Under the pieces are notes generated by a model. The model was not told the DNA's origin and made no database searches. It was given only the letters and a program-made list of their open reading frames with translations. Of a DNA stretch of 64,000 nt, positions 45,067-54,526 are shown piece after piece. This DNA is from GCA-002733465 sp965230525 (lineage in GTDB: Bacteria; Pseudomonadota; Gammaproteobacteria; Enterobacterales; Kangiellaceae). Numbering within the stretch: position 1 is the stretch's first letter; the number at the start of each line of letters is the position of its first letter. Location: assembly GCA_965230525.1 (NCBI GenBank), contig OZ246008.1, positions 3,844,001-3,908,000 on the forward strand. Reading direction: 5' to 3'. The translations under genes were made by a program, and so were the position numbers.

Positions 45067-46410
45067 TTAATCTTCCAATGGAATGGTGACTAAAAACAGT
45101 GCACCACCTAAAGCACTTTCTTTGATGACTATTTCGCCACGATAGTTGTTGATTATATCCATAACTATGGATAACCCTAGCCCTTGCCCTTCGGTGGATT
45201 GATCAAGGCGCTTTCCACGGTTTAAGATTGCAGCACGATTTTCTTCGGCAATACCCGGTCCATCATCATCCACATAAAGGCAAAACTGATCATCTTTGTG
45301 TTTAACCGAAACCACAACATGAGATTGAGTCCACTTACACGCATTTTCAGTTAAATTACCAACCAGTTCGAGTAAGTCGCCTGCATCGCCGGGAAATATT
45401 GCGTTATGTTGAATTCGACTTTCGATATTAATATTTTTGCTTTGGTAGACTTTCTTGAGTGCATCGACGATTTTACTCACTTCAGGCTGCACGGCGCAGG
45501 TCTTGACTAAAGTGCGGCCCGAAGAAATTACCGAACGATTAAGTTGATATTTAACAATATCATCAATTCGCTCAACTTGATTTTTAAGCACATGTCTTTC
45601 ATCATCGATTTTTTGGTTTTCTATTTCACCCTTAATAATTGCTAACGGTGTTTTCAAACTATGCGCAAGGTTTCCTAAGCTATCCCTAAATCGATTCTTT
45701 TGACGCGCCTCACTTTCCAATAGCTGGTTGATACTTGTCGTGAGCGGTAACAACTCTTCGGGAAAATCATCGCCAAGGCCTCGCACTTTTCCTTCTCGAA
45801 TTTTTTCAATTTGCTGTTGCGCTTTTTTGAGTGGCCGTAAGGTATAATTTAATGCGTAAGCAAAAACAATTAATAGCAATATGCCAGAAATAGAGAGCCA
45901 GGCAGCTATTTCTTTTCTAAACTTTGAAACCGATGAGTTTAAAATCGATTGCTTCTCGCCAATAATAAAATAATAAGTTTTCTCTTGTTGGTCATCGTGC
46001 TCCCAAATGATTGAAACGCCAACCCAAAACATCTCCCTTCCTTCAAATTCGGATTCGGAAATTTTTTGCATTGAATAAGGAAAATTAATATCCGGTAAAG
46101 ATTCAAACAATTCACTGGAAGGCGACTGCCAAACCAACCCACCAGTTTGATCAAGTACGTAAGCGACTAGCCCAGAACTTAAGTTTTCAAGTCGCTCGTT
46201 GCGAAGAATATCGGGAATAAACAGCTGACCTTGATCTTCATTGGCCACAGCCATAAGGGCATAAACTTGCGCTGTCATACTCTCTTGCAGTCTATTTTTA
46301 CTCGCAATTAAGTAAGCCGATTGAGTCGCAAAAAAGATGATACTAAAAGCAATGGCTAGAACAAATCCACTAACAAAAGTGAGTCTTTGTTTGAGAGACC
46401 AATTTCGCAT
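45067..46410 (-). CDS. Sensor histidine kinase, PhoQ-like
   Basis: This membrane sensor has TM1 at about 15-35, a periplasmic domain (about 36-170) and TM2 around 172-193, followed by HAMP, dimerisation and ATPase domains. The phospho-accepting His is in NLAHSLKTPLAIIKGE, the N-box is ELVGNLTENACKW and the G1 box DDDGPGIAEEN. The PhoQ-type organisation and pairing with an OmpR-family regulator and a PepSY protein suggest sensing of divalent cations or envelope stress (inference). The ATG at 46410 is preferred to the TTG at 46413. It lies 18 bp after its regulator. Confidence 0.88.
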   Translation of the reverse strand: MRNWSLKQRLTFVSGFVLAIAFSIIFFATQSAYLIASKNRLQESMTAQVYALMAVANEDQGQLFIPDILRNERLENLSSGLVAYVLDQTGGLVWQSPSSELFESLPDINFPYSMQKISESEFEGREMFWVGVSIIWEHDDQQEKTYYFIIGEKQSILNSSVSKFRKEIAAWLSISGILLLIVFAYALNYTLRPLKKAQQQIEKIREGKVRGLGDDFPEELLPLTTSINQLLESEARQKNRFRDSLGNLAHSLKTPLAIIKGEIENQKIDDERHVLKNQVERIDDIVKYQLNRSVISSGRTLVKTCAVQPEVSKIVDALKKVYQSKNINIESRIQHNAIFPGDAGDLLELVGNLTENACKWTQSHVVVSVKHKDDQFCLYVDDDGPGIAEENRAAILNRGKRLDQSTEGQGLGLSIVMDIINNYRGEIVIKESALGGALFLVTIPLED

Positions 46411-46428
46411 CAAGCGCTAGTCCCCTGC

Positions 46429-47109
46429 CTAACTAAGGTATTCAGGGTTGAGTCGATAGCCTTGACCACGAAGTGTTTGAATTAGTTTTAGCTGCTGGTT
46501 AGGGTCAATTTTTTTGCGCAGCCGACCAACAAAAACTTCCAAAACATTGCTGTCTCGGTCAAAGTCTTGATCATAAATATGCTCAGTTAACTCAGACTTA
46601 GACACAACTTTTTTAGGGTTCAGAAATAAGTACTCCAGCACTTTATATTCATAAGCCGTTAGCTCAATATTTTGGTCCGCTTTTTTGACGCTTTGTGCCA
46701 TGGTATCAAGCTCAATATCGGCTATTTTGAGCAACGGTGAAGCAAAGCCTGCGGTACGACGAAGCAATGCATTACAGCGAGCCAACAACTCCTCAAATTG
46801 AAAGGGTTTTGCCATATAGTCATCGGCACCAGTGGAAAGTCCTTCGACTTTATCTTGCCATGAATCTCTGGCGGTCAATACGATTACCGGAATTTGGTTT
46901 CCATCTTCTCTTAATTTAGCGATCAGCTCCAGACCAGAAATTCCTGGTAAACCGATATCAACCACAGCCAAATCGATGGGGTATTCTTTGGCCAAGAAAA
47001 GACCGTCTTCACCGTTATCAGCAGATTCTATTGCGAATCCATTTGATTTAAATGAATTGACTAAGTTTTCACGTATTAACGCTTCGTCCTCGACCACTAG
47101 AATTTTCAT
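46429..47109 (-). CDS. OmpR/PhoP-family response regulator
   Basis: The 226-residue two-domain regulator begins with a receiver domain (MKILVVEDEALI; phospho-acceptor Asp in AVVDIGLPG, about 51; Thr in VLTARDS; Lys in MAKPFQFEEL). The C-terminal winged helix (about 130-223) contains NIELTAYEYKVLEYLFLNP and DSNVLEVFVGRLRKKID. It is the cognate partner of the kinase encoded downstream and probably controls the adjacent PepSY gene, which lies 61 bp upstream on the same strand. Confidence 0.93.
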   Translation of the reverse strand: MKILVVEDEALIRENLVNSFKSNGFAIESADNGEDGLFLAKEYPIDLAVVDIGLPGISGLELIAKLREDGNQIPVIVLTARDSWQDKVEGLSTGADDYMAKPFQFEELLARCNALLRRTAGFASPLLKIADIELDTMAQSVKKADQNIELTAYEYKVLEYLFLNPKKVVSKSELTEHIYDQDFDRDSNVLEVFVGRLRKKIDPNQQLKLIQTLRGQGYRLNPEYLS

Positions 47110-47169
47110 CGTCGGAATTCTCTTTTTGATAGATTTAAGTATGAAATTTGCTGGTTGAGCATATCAGAT

Positions 47170-47469
47170 TTATTTGCAGGCATTAATTGACAATGTCTTC
47201 ACACGCTTTTGTTCAACTAGCATTCTAACTTTATAAACCGAACGGCTTCCTCGTTCACTCAACTGCACGCCAACCACTTTGCCCTTGGTTTTTCTTTTTG
47301 CTTGTTTAATAGCCTCGCCACGAGAAATGAGACGACACTGGTATTTTTTGCTTTTCTTATCCGCTTGAACATTGGCTTGCGGCCCCTTGGGTGAAAGTTG
47401 AGCAATCGCAGTTGGAGACACCAAAGAGAATGAGAATAAGAAAGTTGTAATAAAAATGAGCTTTTTCAA
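47170..47469 (-). CDS. Periplasmic PepSY-domain small protein
   Basis: The 99-residue product has a signal peptide (MKKLIFITTFLFSFSLVSPT, cleaved after about AIAQ). Its PepSY-like domain contains ISRGEAIKQAKRKTKGKVVG and then SVYKVRMLVEQKRVKTLSINA. Such proteins are often encoded beside PhoPQ-like systems and may inhibit or tune the kinase or a protease. The start codon is TTG preceded by a weak GAGAAC, so expression may be low. It is the first gene of the three-gene unit. Confidence 0.82.
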   Translation of the reverse strand: MKKLIFITTFLFSFSLVSPTAIAQLSPKGPQANVQADKKSKKYQCRLISRGEAIKQAKRKTKGKVVGVQLSERGSRSVYKVRMLVEQKRVKTLSINACK

Positions 47470-47787
47470 GACGATAGTTCTCTAGCGTTAGTGATTTAAG
47501 TGAGTCGCTTTTTAGGCGTTAACTATAGCATGCCAATCTCGCGTTTTTAAATCCCATTGAGCGCTTTTGGAAATTAATGCAGCTTTCAGATTGTAGCAGC
47601 TTGGCAAGCTTAATCGATTGGGGCTGAACTCTAACTGAATAACCAAATGACAATCAGCATGAAAAGCGGGCATCTTGTTTAGCCAAGTTAAAGGATGCAG
47701 CTTAAAAATTGACAGGATTGATGAGTTTGGCTGCAGTCTATGACAGACCGCAGCAAAATGAATAATCGCCGTTAGCTTAAGCGAGAC
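47470..47787. other. Intergenic region between HDOD gene and PepSY gene
   Basis: No ORF is supported. It contains an imperfect inverted repeat GCTGCAGTCT / AGACCGCAGC at 47730-47754, just after the HDOD stop, which could act as a terminator but lacks a U-tract. It should also contain the promoter of the PepSY-regulator-kinase unit. No PhoP-box-like direct repeat was recognised by eye. Confidence 0.4.
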
Positions 47788-49194
47788 TTAGGCAACCAAC
47801 TGTTTTGCCATTAAATCGAGAGATTCGCTCTCAGTTTCTATATTTTCGAGGGCGGCTTCTACGCTCTGCATATCAAGTGACAGCAATTCAAGTGTCGACT
47901 CTGGAATACTGGTCATAACAGAATCACCAATATCAAGTCGCGTGAGCAAGCGATTAGCCACTAACACAAGGTTGGAGTAGACGGAGTGTTTGCTCCAAAA
48001 TTCTTCCTGATGATGGCGGTGGACCGCAACAATCAGTTCATCGGGCATATGCCAGTTCTGCATTAACCAAGCACCGATTTCTTCGTGGGAAACGCCAAGG
48101 ATAAACAACTCAATGTCTTCCACAGATACATGTGGATTGCATAATATTGATTGGTTAATTAAAGCAAATTGTGGCGGAAAGATATGCCCTAGCAACAAAT
48201 GGCCAAAATTGTGTAACAACCCACTTAAATAAATTAATCCCCGTTCTGGCCTCTGCTTTATCGGCATGGCGCGACATAGCTTTTCAGCTAGACTTGCCGT
48301 ATAAATTGATTGTTTCCAGAATTCTCTTACACCAAGCGGTCCATCTTTGGGCACTCTGAGTGATTTTCCGATTGATATGCCTAGCGCAAGGTTCATTACG
48401 AGCTCAAATCCTAACACGCGCGCAATTGCCGTTTCGATTGAGTCAATTTTTCCTTGGTAGCCATAATAGGGAGAGCTGGCCCAGCTTATAACCTGCGCCG
48501 CAAGCGAGGGGTCTCGAGCGACAATTTGTCCCAACTTGGTGGCGTCGGCACTTGGATCAACTCTTAGTTTCATAATATCTTGCGCGATATCAGGCATTGC
48601 GGGCAAATCGAAGGTTTCATCGACACGCTGTTTCAGACGCATTGGGGTAAAGCTAAGATCAACATCAACATTTGATTGCTTATTACGACCCGAGAAGAAG
48701 CTGTCCGGACTGGCCGCAAAGGGCAATGAGTCACAATCTTGAAACAATAGGTTGCCGGCAATTTTATCTAACTGCAAGTAATGCGCTGGATTCCCGCTTT
48801 CGATATAAAGATGTTCTAAATCGAGCACTGCAGGGTCTACGATTAGCTTAACATCAAAGATCCCGTCTATGGGCGGACGACTGAACTCCTCGCAGCCTTT
48901 AAATATTCCCTGTAACTCAACATCAGACAACGGCTTAGGTTCAAACCCGAGTATTTCTGAAATAGCCTTGTAATCCATAAAGTAATTAAACGGCAAAACC
49001 GCAATAAATACATCTGATTCGTGCTTCAGCCCAACTGTTCGGACGAGTCTTTTACACGGATGGTTGGGATCATTAATTCCCTGATAGATGTCTTTACATT
49101 GAAATGAATCAACTATTGAAAAAGCAACTGCTTTATCCTCGAGACTTTGTTGTATTTTATTTGGAATCGACAATCGCACTACCTCAAAAAACAT
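47788..49194 (-). CDS. YbaK-like editing domain fused to HDOD signalling domain
   Basis: Residues about 8-155 resemble YbaK/ProX aminoacyl-tRNA deacylases (VFIAVLPFNYFMDYKAISEI, then LSDVELQGIFKGCEEFSRPP). Residues about 190-390 form an HDOD domain, a degenerate HD phosphohydrolase used as a signalling scaffold (FDLPAMPDIAQDIMKL, IVARDPSLAAQVISWASS, YLSGLLHNFGHLLLGH). No membrane segment is present. HDOD proteins often connect with c-di-GMP, motility or stress circuits; the exact role is unknown. Codon use is normal. Confidence 0.82.
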   Translation of the reverse strand: MFFEVVRLSIPNKIQQSLEDKAVAFSIVDSFQCKDIYQGINDPNHPCKRLVRTVGLKHESDVFIAVLPFNYFMDYKAISEILGFEPKPLSDVELQGIFKGCEEFSRPPIDGIFDVKLIVDPAVLDLEHLYIESGNPAHYLQLDKIAGNLLFQDCDSLPFAASPDSFFSGRNKQSNVDVDLSFTPMRLKQRVDETFDLPAMPDIAQDIMKLRVDPSADATKLGQIVARDPSLAAQVISWASSPYYGYQGKIDSIETAIARVLGFELVMNLALGISIGKSLRVPKDGPLGVREFWKQSIYTASLAEKLCRAMPIKQRPERGLIYLSGLLHNFGHLLLGHIFPPQFALINQSILCNPHVSVEDIELFILGVSHEEIGAWLMQNWHMPDELIVAVHRHHQEEFWSKHSVYSNLVLVANRLLTRLDIGDSVMTSIPESTLELLSLDMQSVEAALENIETESESLDLMAKQLVA

Positions 49195-49367
49195 AGATAG
49201 TTAATATATAGTCCAAATCAGTGAGTTTGGCCTAATTTTATTTGGCCAAAGTTGACACGGTTAACGATTGTTCTAAGAATTAGCCAAGGTTATATAATTC
49301 GGCACTTAGCCGGCAAGATTGAAAGTATCCACCAGCAAAATTATTCACTTTTTGAGATGAAAGCAAG

Positions 49368-50852
49368 CTATTGCTCACCAAGCTTTTCGACCAAGTCAGA
49401 TTGTTTTTCGACACTTAGGTCTACACGTTCAATTTTCTCAAAACGAGAGCTTATTTTTTTAGCCGATGTATGCACCAAGTCTACATCTTTACTAACTTGG
49501 CCAATATGCGATGACAATTTGTCCATTCTGCCTTGGAATCGCCCAAAATCCTTACCCAATGCGGCCAAGTGCTCTTTAATAATATGGACTTGTTTTCTGG
49601 TTTGTTCATCCTTAATTACTGCCGACGCTGTGGTGAGTATGGCCATCAGTGTTGTCGGAGAGACCATCCAAACTTTGGATTTATAAGCGTACTCCACCAG
49701 CTCTGGATAATGCCCATGTATTTCGGCAAAAACGCTTTCCGCTGGAATAAACATAACGGCACCGTCGGATGTTTCCGGTGGAATAACATATTTTGAAGAA
49801 ATATCGTTAATGTGTTTTTTAATATCCTTTGCAAATTGCTTACTCGCTGCAACGCGGTCAGCCTCCGCCAGCTCAAGGTCGGTCATTCGTTTGTAGCTCT
49901 CGAGCGGAAACTTCGCATCGATTGCTATTTTTCCAGTGGGTTCCGGCAAGGTCAAAACACAATCGGCTATTTTTTCATTACTTAATTTACACTGCATCGA
50001 ATAGTGGCTGTCAGGCATAATATTACTGACTAATGACTGCAGCTGCACCTCACCAAATGCGCCGCGCGAACGCTTGTCATTTAAAATTTCTTGTAAACTG
50101 ACGACATTGGTCGAGAGCTCAGTAATTTTTTTCTGTGCATCATCAATTAGCGCCAAACGTTTGATAACATCACTGAAAGTTTGATTGGTTTTTTCGAATC
50201 CATCGGTTAATCGCTTTTCAACCTGCCCACTGATTTCTTTTAATCGGTTGTCGGTTGACTCGGTCAAGCTCGCGATGCTTTTAGAAATTAATTCACCTTG
50301 TTGCTTTAAGCTTCGATCTAAATCCTGGCGTAAATCCTGAATACCTTTACGAATACTCTCACTAATCAGTTGAGTAGTGGCTAATTGATGAGCTTGCATA
50401 TTTTCGGCGATTTTATCACCAAAGCCGGTGACTGTAGTGGACAACTGCTCTTGTCCAGTTTGCAATGACTGGCCAGTACTCCGTTTTAACTGTTCAAATC
50501 GCTCTACCATATCAACTTTAAATGACTGAATGTTGTCGCTTAAAGCAGACTCGGAAGTAGCAAACCGCTTTTCTAACGTAAGTTTGAGATCCGTTAAAGA
50601 ACTCAATTGCTTTTCGCGATCAGCTTGTATCATCTCAAACAGCTGAGACTGACTTCGGCTAATTTTATCATCGAGGTTTCGTTGATTTTCGTTGATAAGC
50701 TGCTTAAGAACTTCCACTTGCTGTGCATTATCGTCAATCAACTTTTGTTCAACACCTGAACGGCCTAAGCGAAATTGCAAAAAGGCCACCAACACAAGCA
50801 CTAGTGAGTTGGCTAACAGAATATAAGGGAGATATTGAAGCAATAATTGCAT
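49368..50852 (-). CDS. rmuC: DNA recombination protein RmuC
   Basis: RmuC is linked genetically to suppression of inversions and repeat instability. The 494-residue protein has an N-terminal membrane anchor (YILLANSLVLVLVAFLQF, about 11-28) and a long coiled coil (about 35-260). The RmuC nuclease-like domain includes SRGAFGEVQLQSLV (about 268-281), IAIDAKFPLESYKRM (about 319-333) and VMFIPAESVFAEIHG. Its length fits the family. It is convergently bordered by nothing close; an 825-bp non-coding region lies upstream. Confidence 0.94.
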   Translation of the reverse strand: MQLLLQYLPYILLANSLVLVLVAFLQFRLGRSGVEQKLIDDNAQQVEVLKQLINENQRNLDDKISRSQSQLFEMIQADREKQLSSLTDLKLTLEKRFATSESALSDNIQSFKVDMVERFEQLKRSTGQSLQTGQEQLSTTVTGFGDKIAENMQAHQLATTQLISESIRKGIQDLRQDLDRSLKQQGELISKSIASLTESTDNRLKEISGQVEKRLTDGFEKTNQTFSDVIKRLALIDDAQKKITELSTNVVSLQEILNDKRSRGAFGEVQLQSLVSNIMPDSHYSMQCKLSNEKIADCVLTLPEPTGKIAIDAKFPLESYKRMTDLELAEADRVAASKQFAKDIKKHINDISSKYVIPPETSDGAVMFIPAESVFAEIHGHYPELVEYAYKSKVWMVSPTTLMAILTTASAVIKDEQTRKQVHIIKEHLAALGKDFGRFQGRMDKLSSHIGQVSKDVDLVHTSAKKISSRFEKIERVDLSVEKQSDLVEKLGEQ

Positions 50853-51677
50853 AGTTAATAAATAACTTAGTTAGGGCGGATGACGAACTTGATAATAACA
50901 CGATTTGCCGTCATAAATAGCTCAAATTGGCGGCTCGAAACTACTAGCGTACTGATGCCTACCCGGTTATAAAACCAATTCTCTCGTGGCGCAATGAGCA
51001 CTTCTTGTATGGCTACTCGCTCGATTCACATATGATGATACGCTCAGTTTGCGCACAGCCAAAAGACCAAGCCAAAAATAGCGATAACACCGAAAGCCTA
51101 TGTGAAAAAGTAATGGTTGAGAGTAGCCACGTCCGCTGCTTCATATTAATTAGCAAAACACTAAGTGCGCCTCCCTATGCAGCTTTGCAGTTTGCCAATC
51201 ACACCCCTGCGATCAAATAATCAGCAGCGGAAATGACCAAACCAGAACGATGGTTAATTCAAACGAAAAAAGTAATGAGGAGCTTTCTTGTGGAGAAAAT
51301 GACCTGGATTAATTAAAAATTCAAATAACAGAAAAAGACCAAATTGCTAGTTAAAGTTTAAAGTGACGACGCAGCGCACGCAAAAACCACTTTGCATAAC
51401 CACTTTGCATAACCACTTTGCATAACCACTTTGCATAACCACTTTGCATAACCACTTTGCATAACCACTTTGCATAATAGCAATCAAACTATTTCGGCCC
51501 TGAGCCTCTGTTTATCTGACTAATTTAAACCTACTTTTTTCGCGAGATTTAGCGCCAACGAGAGCTACTCTCAACAAAACAAATACTACCAAAGTAGATA
51601 GTAGTTATGCAAGTAGTATTTTGAGAAATATTTAGCTTAGAAAGAAGCGCCGTTGGGAGGGAATCAATGAAAGGTGT
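50853..51677. other. Non-coding region with tandem repeat between rmuC and DRR protein gene
   Basis: About 825 bp with no supported gene. The one frame of note, 51005-51220 on the plus strand, lacks a ribosome-binding site and recognisable domains. It contains the 13-bp tandem repeat at 51385-51475 and A/T-rich stretches. A regulatory RNA cannot be excluded, but no terminator-bearing candidate was found. Confidence 0.5.
51385..51475. repeat. Seven perfect tandem copies of a 13-bp unit
   Basis: AACCACTTTGCAT is repeated seven times with no mismatch and no spacer; AA of an eighth follows. The unit contains no palindrome. Exact identity indicates recent expansion. It lies in a long non-coding region, so it cannot alter a reading frame. 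Confidence 0.97.
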
Positions 51678-51887
51678 TTATATATCCATCGCTCGGCCAG
51701 TGATGGTAAGCCTCACTTTATTTCTTCGGTCATTGCCAGTTCTGCGATCATAGCCCGAACGCATATCGGGCACAGTAATACTCCGCCCCTTGTATTGACG
51801 ACGGTCAATACCCGCGCGACGATCTGTCTCGTTTCTTACTTGGTGCTCAGAGGACCAAAGAACTTCTTCTTTTAAATTGCTCGCCAC
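51678..51887 (-). CDS. Small DRR-repeat protein
   Basis: A basic protein of about 69 residues contains DRRAGIDRRQYKGR and SGYDRRTGNDRRNKVRL, a duplicated DRRxGxDRR motif seen in many short gammaproteobacterial proteins of unknown function. A TTG (51893) opens the frame, but AAGG at 51896-51899 is correctly spaced for the GTG at 51887. The repeated Arg pairs could bind RNA, anionic lipid or a nucleotide; this is not established. It stands alone. Confidence 0.65.
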   Translation of the reverse strand: MASNLKEEVLWSSEHQVRNETDRRAGIDRRQYKGRSITVPDMRSGYDRRTGNDRRNKVRLTITGRAMDI

Positions 51888-52147
51888 TAACAAAACCTTA
51901 TCAATTTATAATTTTCTTATATGAATAAAATCAAACACTTACTCAACTATATTTGCGATATTGAGAAGTGTTTAGGGCCTGAAATCTGTGTGATTTATTT
52001 GATTTACTATCTTAAAGTATAGGTCGCAAGCGGATATTTGCAGAATAAATAAACCAATCTCAATAAAAATGTGATGGGGTTCAAAAAAAGTGTGAATTTT
52101 GTCAATTGTGCCACACTTATAGCTGAGCGATTCATTAAACTAACTTT

Positions 52148-53272
52148 ATGATCGAGAAAAGCTTAAATCAATTGGCCAATAAATCGAGCGAACCAGATAC
52201 TGAGCGTCACAATAGAGAATTGAGTGCTACTCTCAGTAACCTGATCAAAAAAGCCAAGCACAACGAAATAACTCAAACGAAGTTTTTCGAACTTGAGCTA
52301 TATTGCCTGCAATCAGCATCCATTGCTGAGCTATTTGAACGATTACTGATTGATATAGAACAGCGTTTAGAATTGGAAGTGGTAGAACTTCATTTAATCG
52401 ACCCTAATCATGATATTCAAGATTTAGTCAGCGATATTTATGGCGAGTTAAGTTTTTCTAATTTAACTTATCATGCCAATGCAAATTTTCTCGATGGGTT
52501 GTATCAGTCCAACTTCTCCATTCAACTCAGTCAATCCAATGAGTTAATCAAGCAACTATTTCATTCAAGTAATAAACGCGCATATAGTGTCGCTATGCTG
52601 CCGCTGATTCGAGAAAATACGCTCATTGGTAGTTTACATTTTGGCAGTCACAACAAGCAGCGTTTTGTGCCAGGACTTGCAACCAGTTTCTTGGAGCACC
52701 TTGGCTCGATTGTGAGCATCTGTATTGAAAATGCGGTTACCCAAGAAAAATTTAAACTGTTAAGTTTGGTTGATCTTCTGACTCGTGCAAAAAATAGACG
52801 CTATTTTATTCAATCTCTCACCAAGGAAATCGCGAGAGCGTCCCGCTCTGGAACCACACTGTCTTGTTTATTTATGGATTTAGATCATTTTAAACAAGTT
52901 AACGACACGCATGGTCATTTAACCGGAGACCGAGCACTTCAATCCGTGGCAACTACGATTATGCCTTTGTTACGAAAATCGGATGTGTTAGCAAGATTTG
53001 GTGGCGAGGAATTTACCATATTACTTCCTGATACCCAAAAGCAACAAGCAATGGAAATTGCTGAGCGCATTCGTCATGAAGTCTCACAGATCAGCATTGT
53101 GGATGACCACAATCAGCCTTTTAGTATTTCGTTGTCAATTGGGGTAAGCAGCTGGAAAGCAGAACAAAAAAGTATCACTTTTGAAGAAGCCCAAAACTAC
53201 CTTATTAGCCAAGCAGACAAAGGTGTTTACTTGGCTAAAGAAGCCGGAAGAAACTGTGTGCGATTTGCCTAA
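52148..53272 (+). CDS. DUF484/GAF-GGDEF diguanylate cyclase
   Basis: The 374-residue soluble protein has an N-terminal DUF484-like GAF region (about 40-200; MLPLIRENTLIGSLHFGSHN and RFVPGLATSFLEHLGSIVSI). The C-terminal GGDEF domain (about 205-373) has DLLTRAKNRRYF and MDLDHFKQVNDTHGHLTGD. The active site is FGGEEF and an RxxD inhibitory site (RKSD) precedes it, so active, feedback-inhibited c-di-GMP synthesis is expected. No strong ribosome-binding site was seen. In a motile host this may affect the swim-to-attach switch (inference). Confidence 0.92.
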   Translation: MIEKSLNQLANKSSEPDTERHNRELSATLSNLIKKAKHNEITQTKFFELELYCLQSASIAELFERLLIDIEQRLELEVVELHLIDPNHDIQDLVSDIYGELSFSNLTYHANANFLDGLYQSNFSIQLSQSNELIKQLFHSSNKRAYSVAMLPLIRENTLIGSLHFGSHNKQRFVPGLATSFLEHLGSIVSICIENAVTQEKFKLLSLVDLLTRAKNRRYFIQSLTKEIARASRSGTTLSCLFMDLDHFKQVNDTHGHLTGDRALQSVATTIMPLLRKSDVLARFGGEEFTILLPDTQKQQAMEIAERIRHEVSQISIVDDHNQPFSISLSIGVSSWKAEQKSITFEEAQNYLISQADKGVYLAKEAGRNCVRFA

Positions 53273-53310
53273 TAGCACCAAGCGATTTCAGACTCAAGTT
53301 CTCCTGCCGA

Positions 53311-54417
53311 TTATTTTTTAGATTTCATCTTGTCAATTTTTGCCTGCATTCGTGCTTGACGTCGCGGATCTTTTTCAACCGCCATCAAATACTCGAGTAA
53401 ATCAATATTTGCTACTTCGAGCGCTCTGCTGGCATCGACTTTACGATCAGGGATCACCCCCACCCCCTCCCAATTAGTTTGGGTGATACTATTAATCGAG
53501 CGAGCACTTGGGATAAATATTTCAAAGTGATCAGCGAGTCTCACAAAATCACCAGGGTGAGCCCCTCCTCCGGTCACTTCACCAATAATCTTCGCTCGCT
53601 TTAAGTGCTTGAGTGAATAACTAAAATCTTCAGCGGCAGAAAAAGTGTCTCGACTGGTGAGAATGTACAAAGGCCGCTGTTCACCATAGCGCGTTTGCTC
53701 GGCTAACTTCTCGGTCCAAATTGATTGTGTTGAGTTTTCTTTTCGATCGTAAATATCACTTAAGTGAGTCGCATCATCTAAGAAGTAACTCGCAATTAAT
53801 GCAACCGTTTCAGGATCGCCTCCGCGTGAAAACCTTAAATCAATAATTAGCCCTTGCGTGTTGGATACCAAAGTCATTGCCGCTGCAATAGTTTGTTGCG
53901 CATGTTTCGGATCAGCGAACATTGAAATATCAATATAGCCAATATTAAACGGAAGTCGTTGAACCTTTTCTATTCCCCAATTCAAAGAACGCATAAAAGC
54001 TAGCTCTTCTTTTCTTTGTTTTTCCGTGTCAGCTTTAGAAGGGTTTTCTTGGGGAATTTTTCGCTCGCTATAGCTTAGATGCAAGTGTCCGTCACCGATA
54101 GTCTTTTCTAAGGCTATATTGATTTGAAAGGCAAAATAAGTAGCGCTCGTTTGCTCCTGGTAATCCTTTTTTTGTTGTAATAAGCGAACCCGTTGTTTAA
54201 ATTGACTAAGCTTTTCCGGAAAAATATATTGGTCATCTAATTCTGCTATTAAACGATCAACTATATTATTCTTCTCCGACAAACTAATTGGTCGGTCTTG
54301 CGCTGGCGGAGGTTCATTTGCTACTGCATTCGAACTAATCAACACCAATGAACAACCAAGCGCTAATAAATTCTTAATCAAGTTTAACTTGAAAAAAGTC
54401 GTTATTCTTTTTACCAC
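53311..54417 (-). CDS. Exported S41-family peptidase
   Basis: The 368-residue protein has a signal peptide (LLALGCSLVLISSNAVA). Its peptidase S41 (C-terminal processing/IRBP-like) domain contains LIIDLRFSRGGDPETVALIASYF (split about 190-212), the catalytic Ser in LTSRDTFSAAEDFSYSLK (about 254-271), and GEVTGGGAHPGDF. No PDZ domain is visible, as in the tricorn/IRBP-like branch. The start is GTG, preceded by AGGGG. It lies 38 bp after the convergent GGDEF gene. A periplasmic protease role is inferred; the substrate is unknown. Confidence 0.87.
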   Translation of the reverse strand: MVKRITTFFKLNLIKNLLALGCSLVLISSNAVANEPPPAQDRPISLSEKNNIVDRLIAELDDQYIFPEKLSQFKQRVRLLQQKKDYQEQTSATYFAFQINIALEKTIGDGHLHLSYSERKIPQENPSKADTEKQRKEELAFMRSLNWGIEKVQRLPFNIGYIDISMFADPKHAQQTIAAAMTLVSNTQGLIIDLRFSRGGDPETVALIASYFLDDATHLSDIYDRKENSTQSIWTEKLAEQTRYGEQRPLYILTSRDTFSAAEDFSYSLKHLKRAKIIGEVTGGGAHPGDFVRLADHFEIFIPSARSINSITQTNWEGVGVIPDRKVDASRALEVANIDLLEYLMAVEKDPRRQARMQAKIDKMKSKK

Positions 54418-54526
54418 TTTATTTACCCCTTACCTATTCTAGAGTTTTTGATTTAAGCCGCTGTACATAACCTTAAATGTTGCGGCTTATCTATTTTGCT
54501 AACAATTGAAAGTACGCTATCTTTAT

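Noticed and set aside
49252..49686. 144-codon plus-strand frame
   Set aside because: It lies mostly antisense to the conserved C-terminal region of rmuC and has no recognisable product.
51005..51220. 71-codon plus-strand frame as a gene
   Set aside because: No ribosome-binding site, no domain or signal; consistent with chance in a long gap.
51385..51475. CRISPR array
   Set aside because: The units abut with no spacers and are only 13 bp; no cas genes are present.
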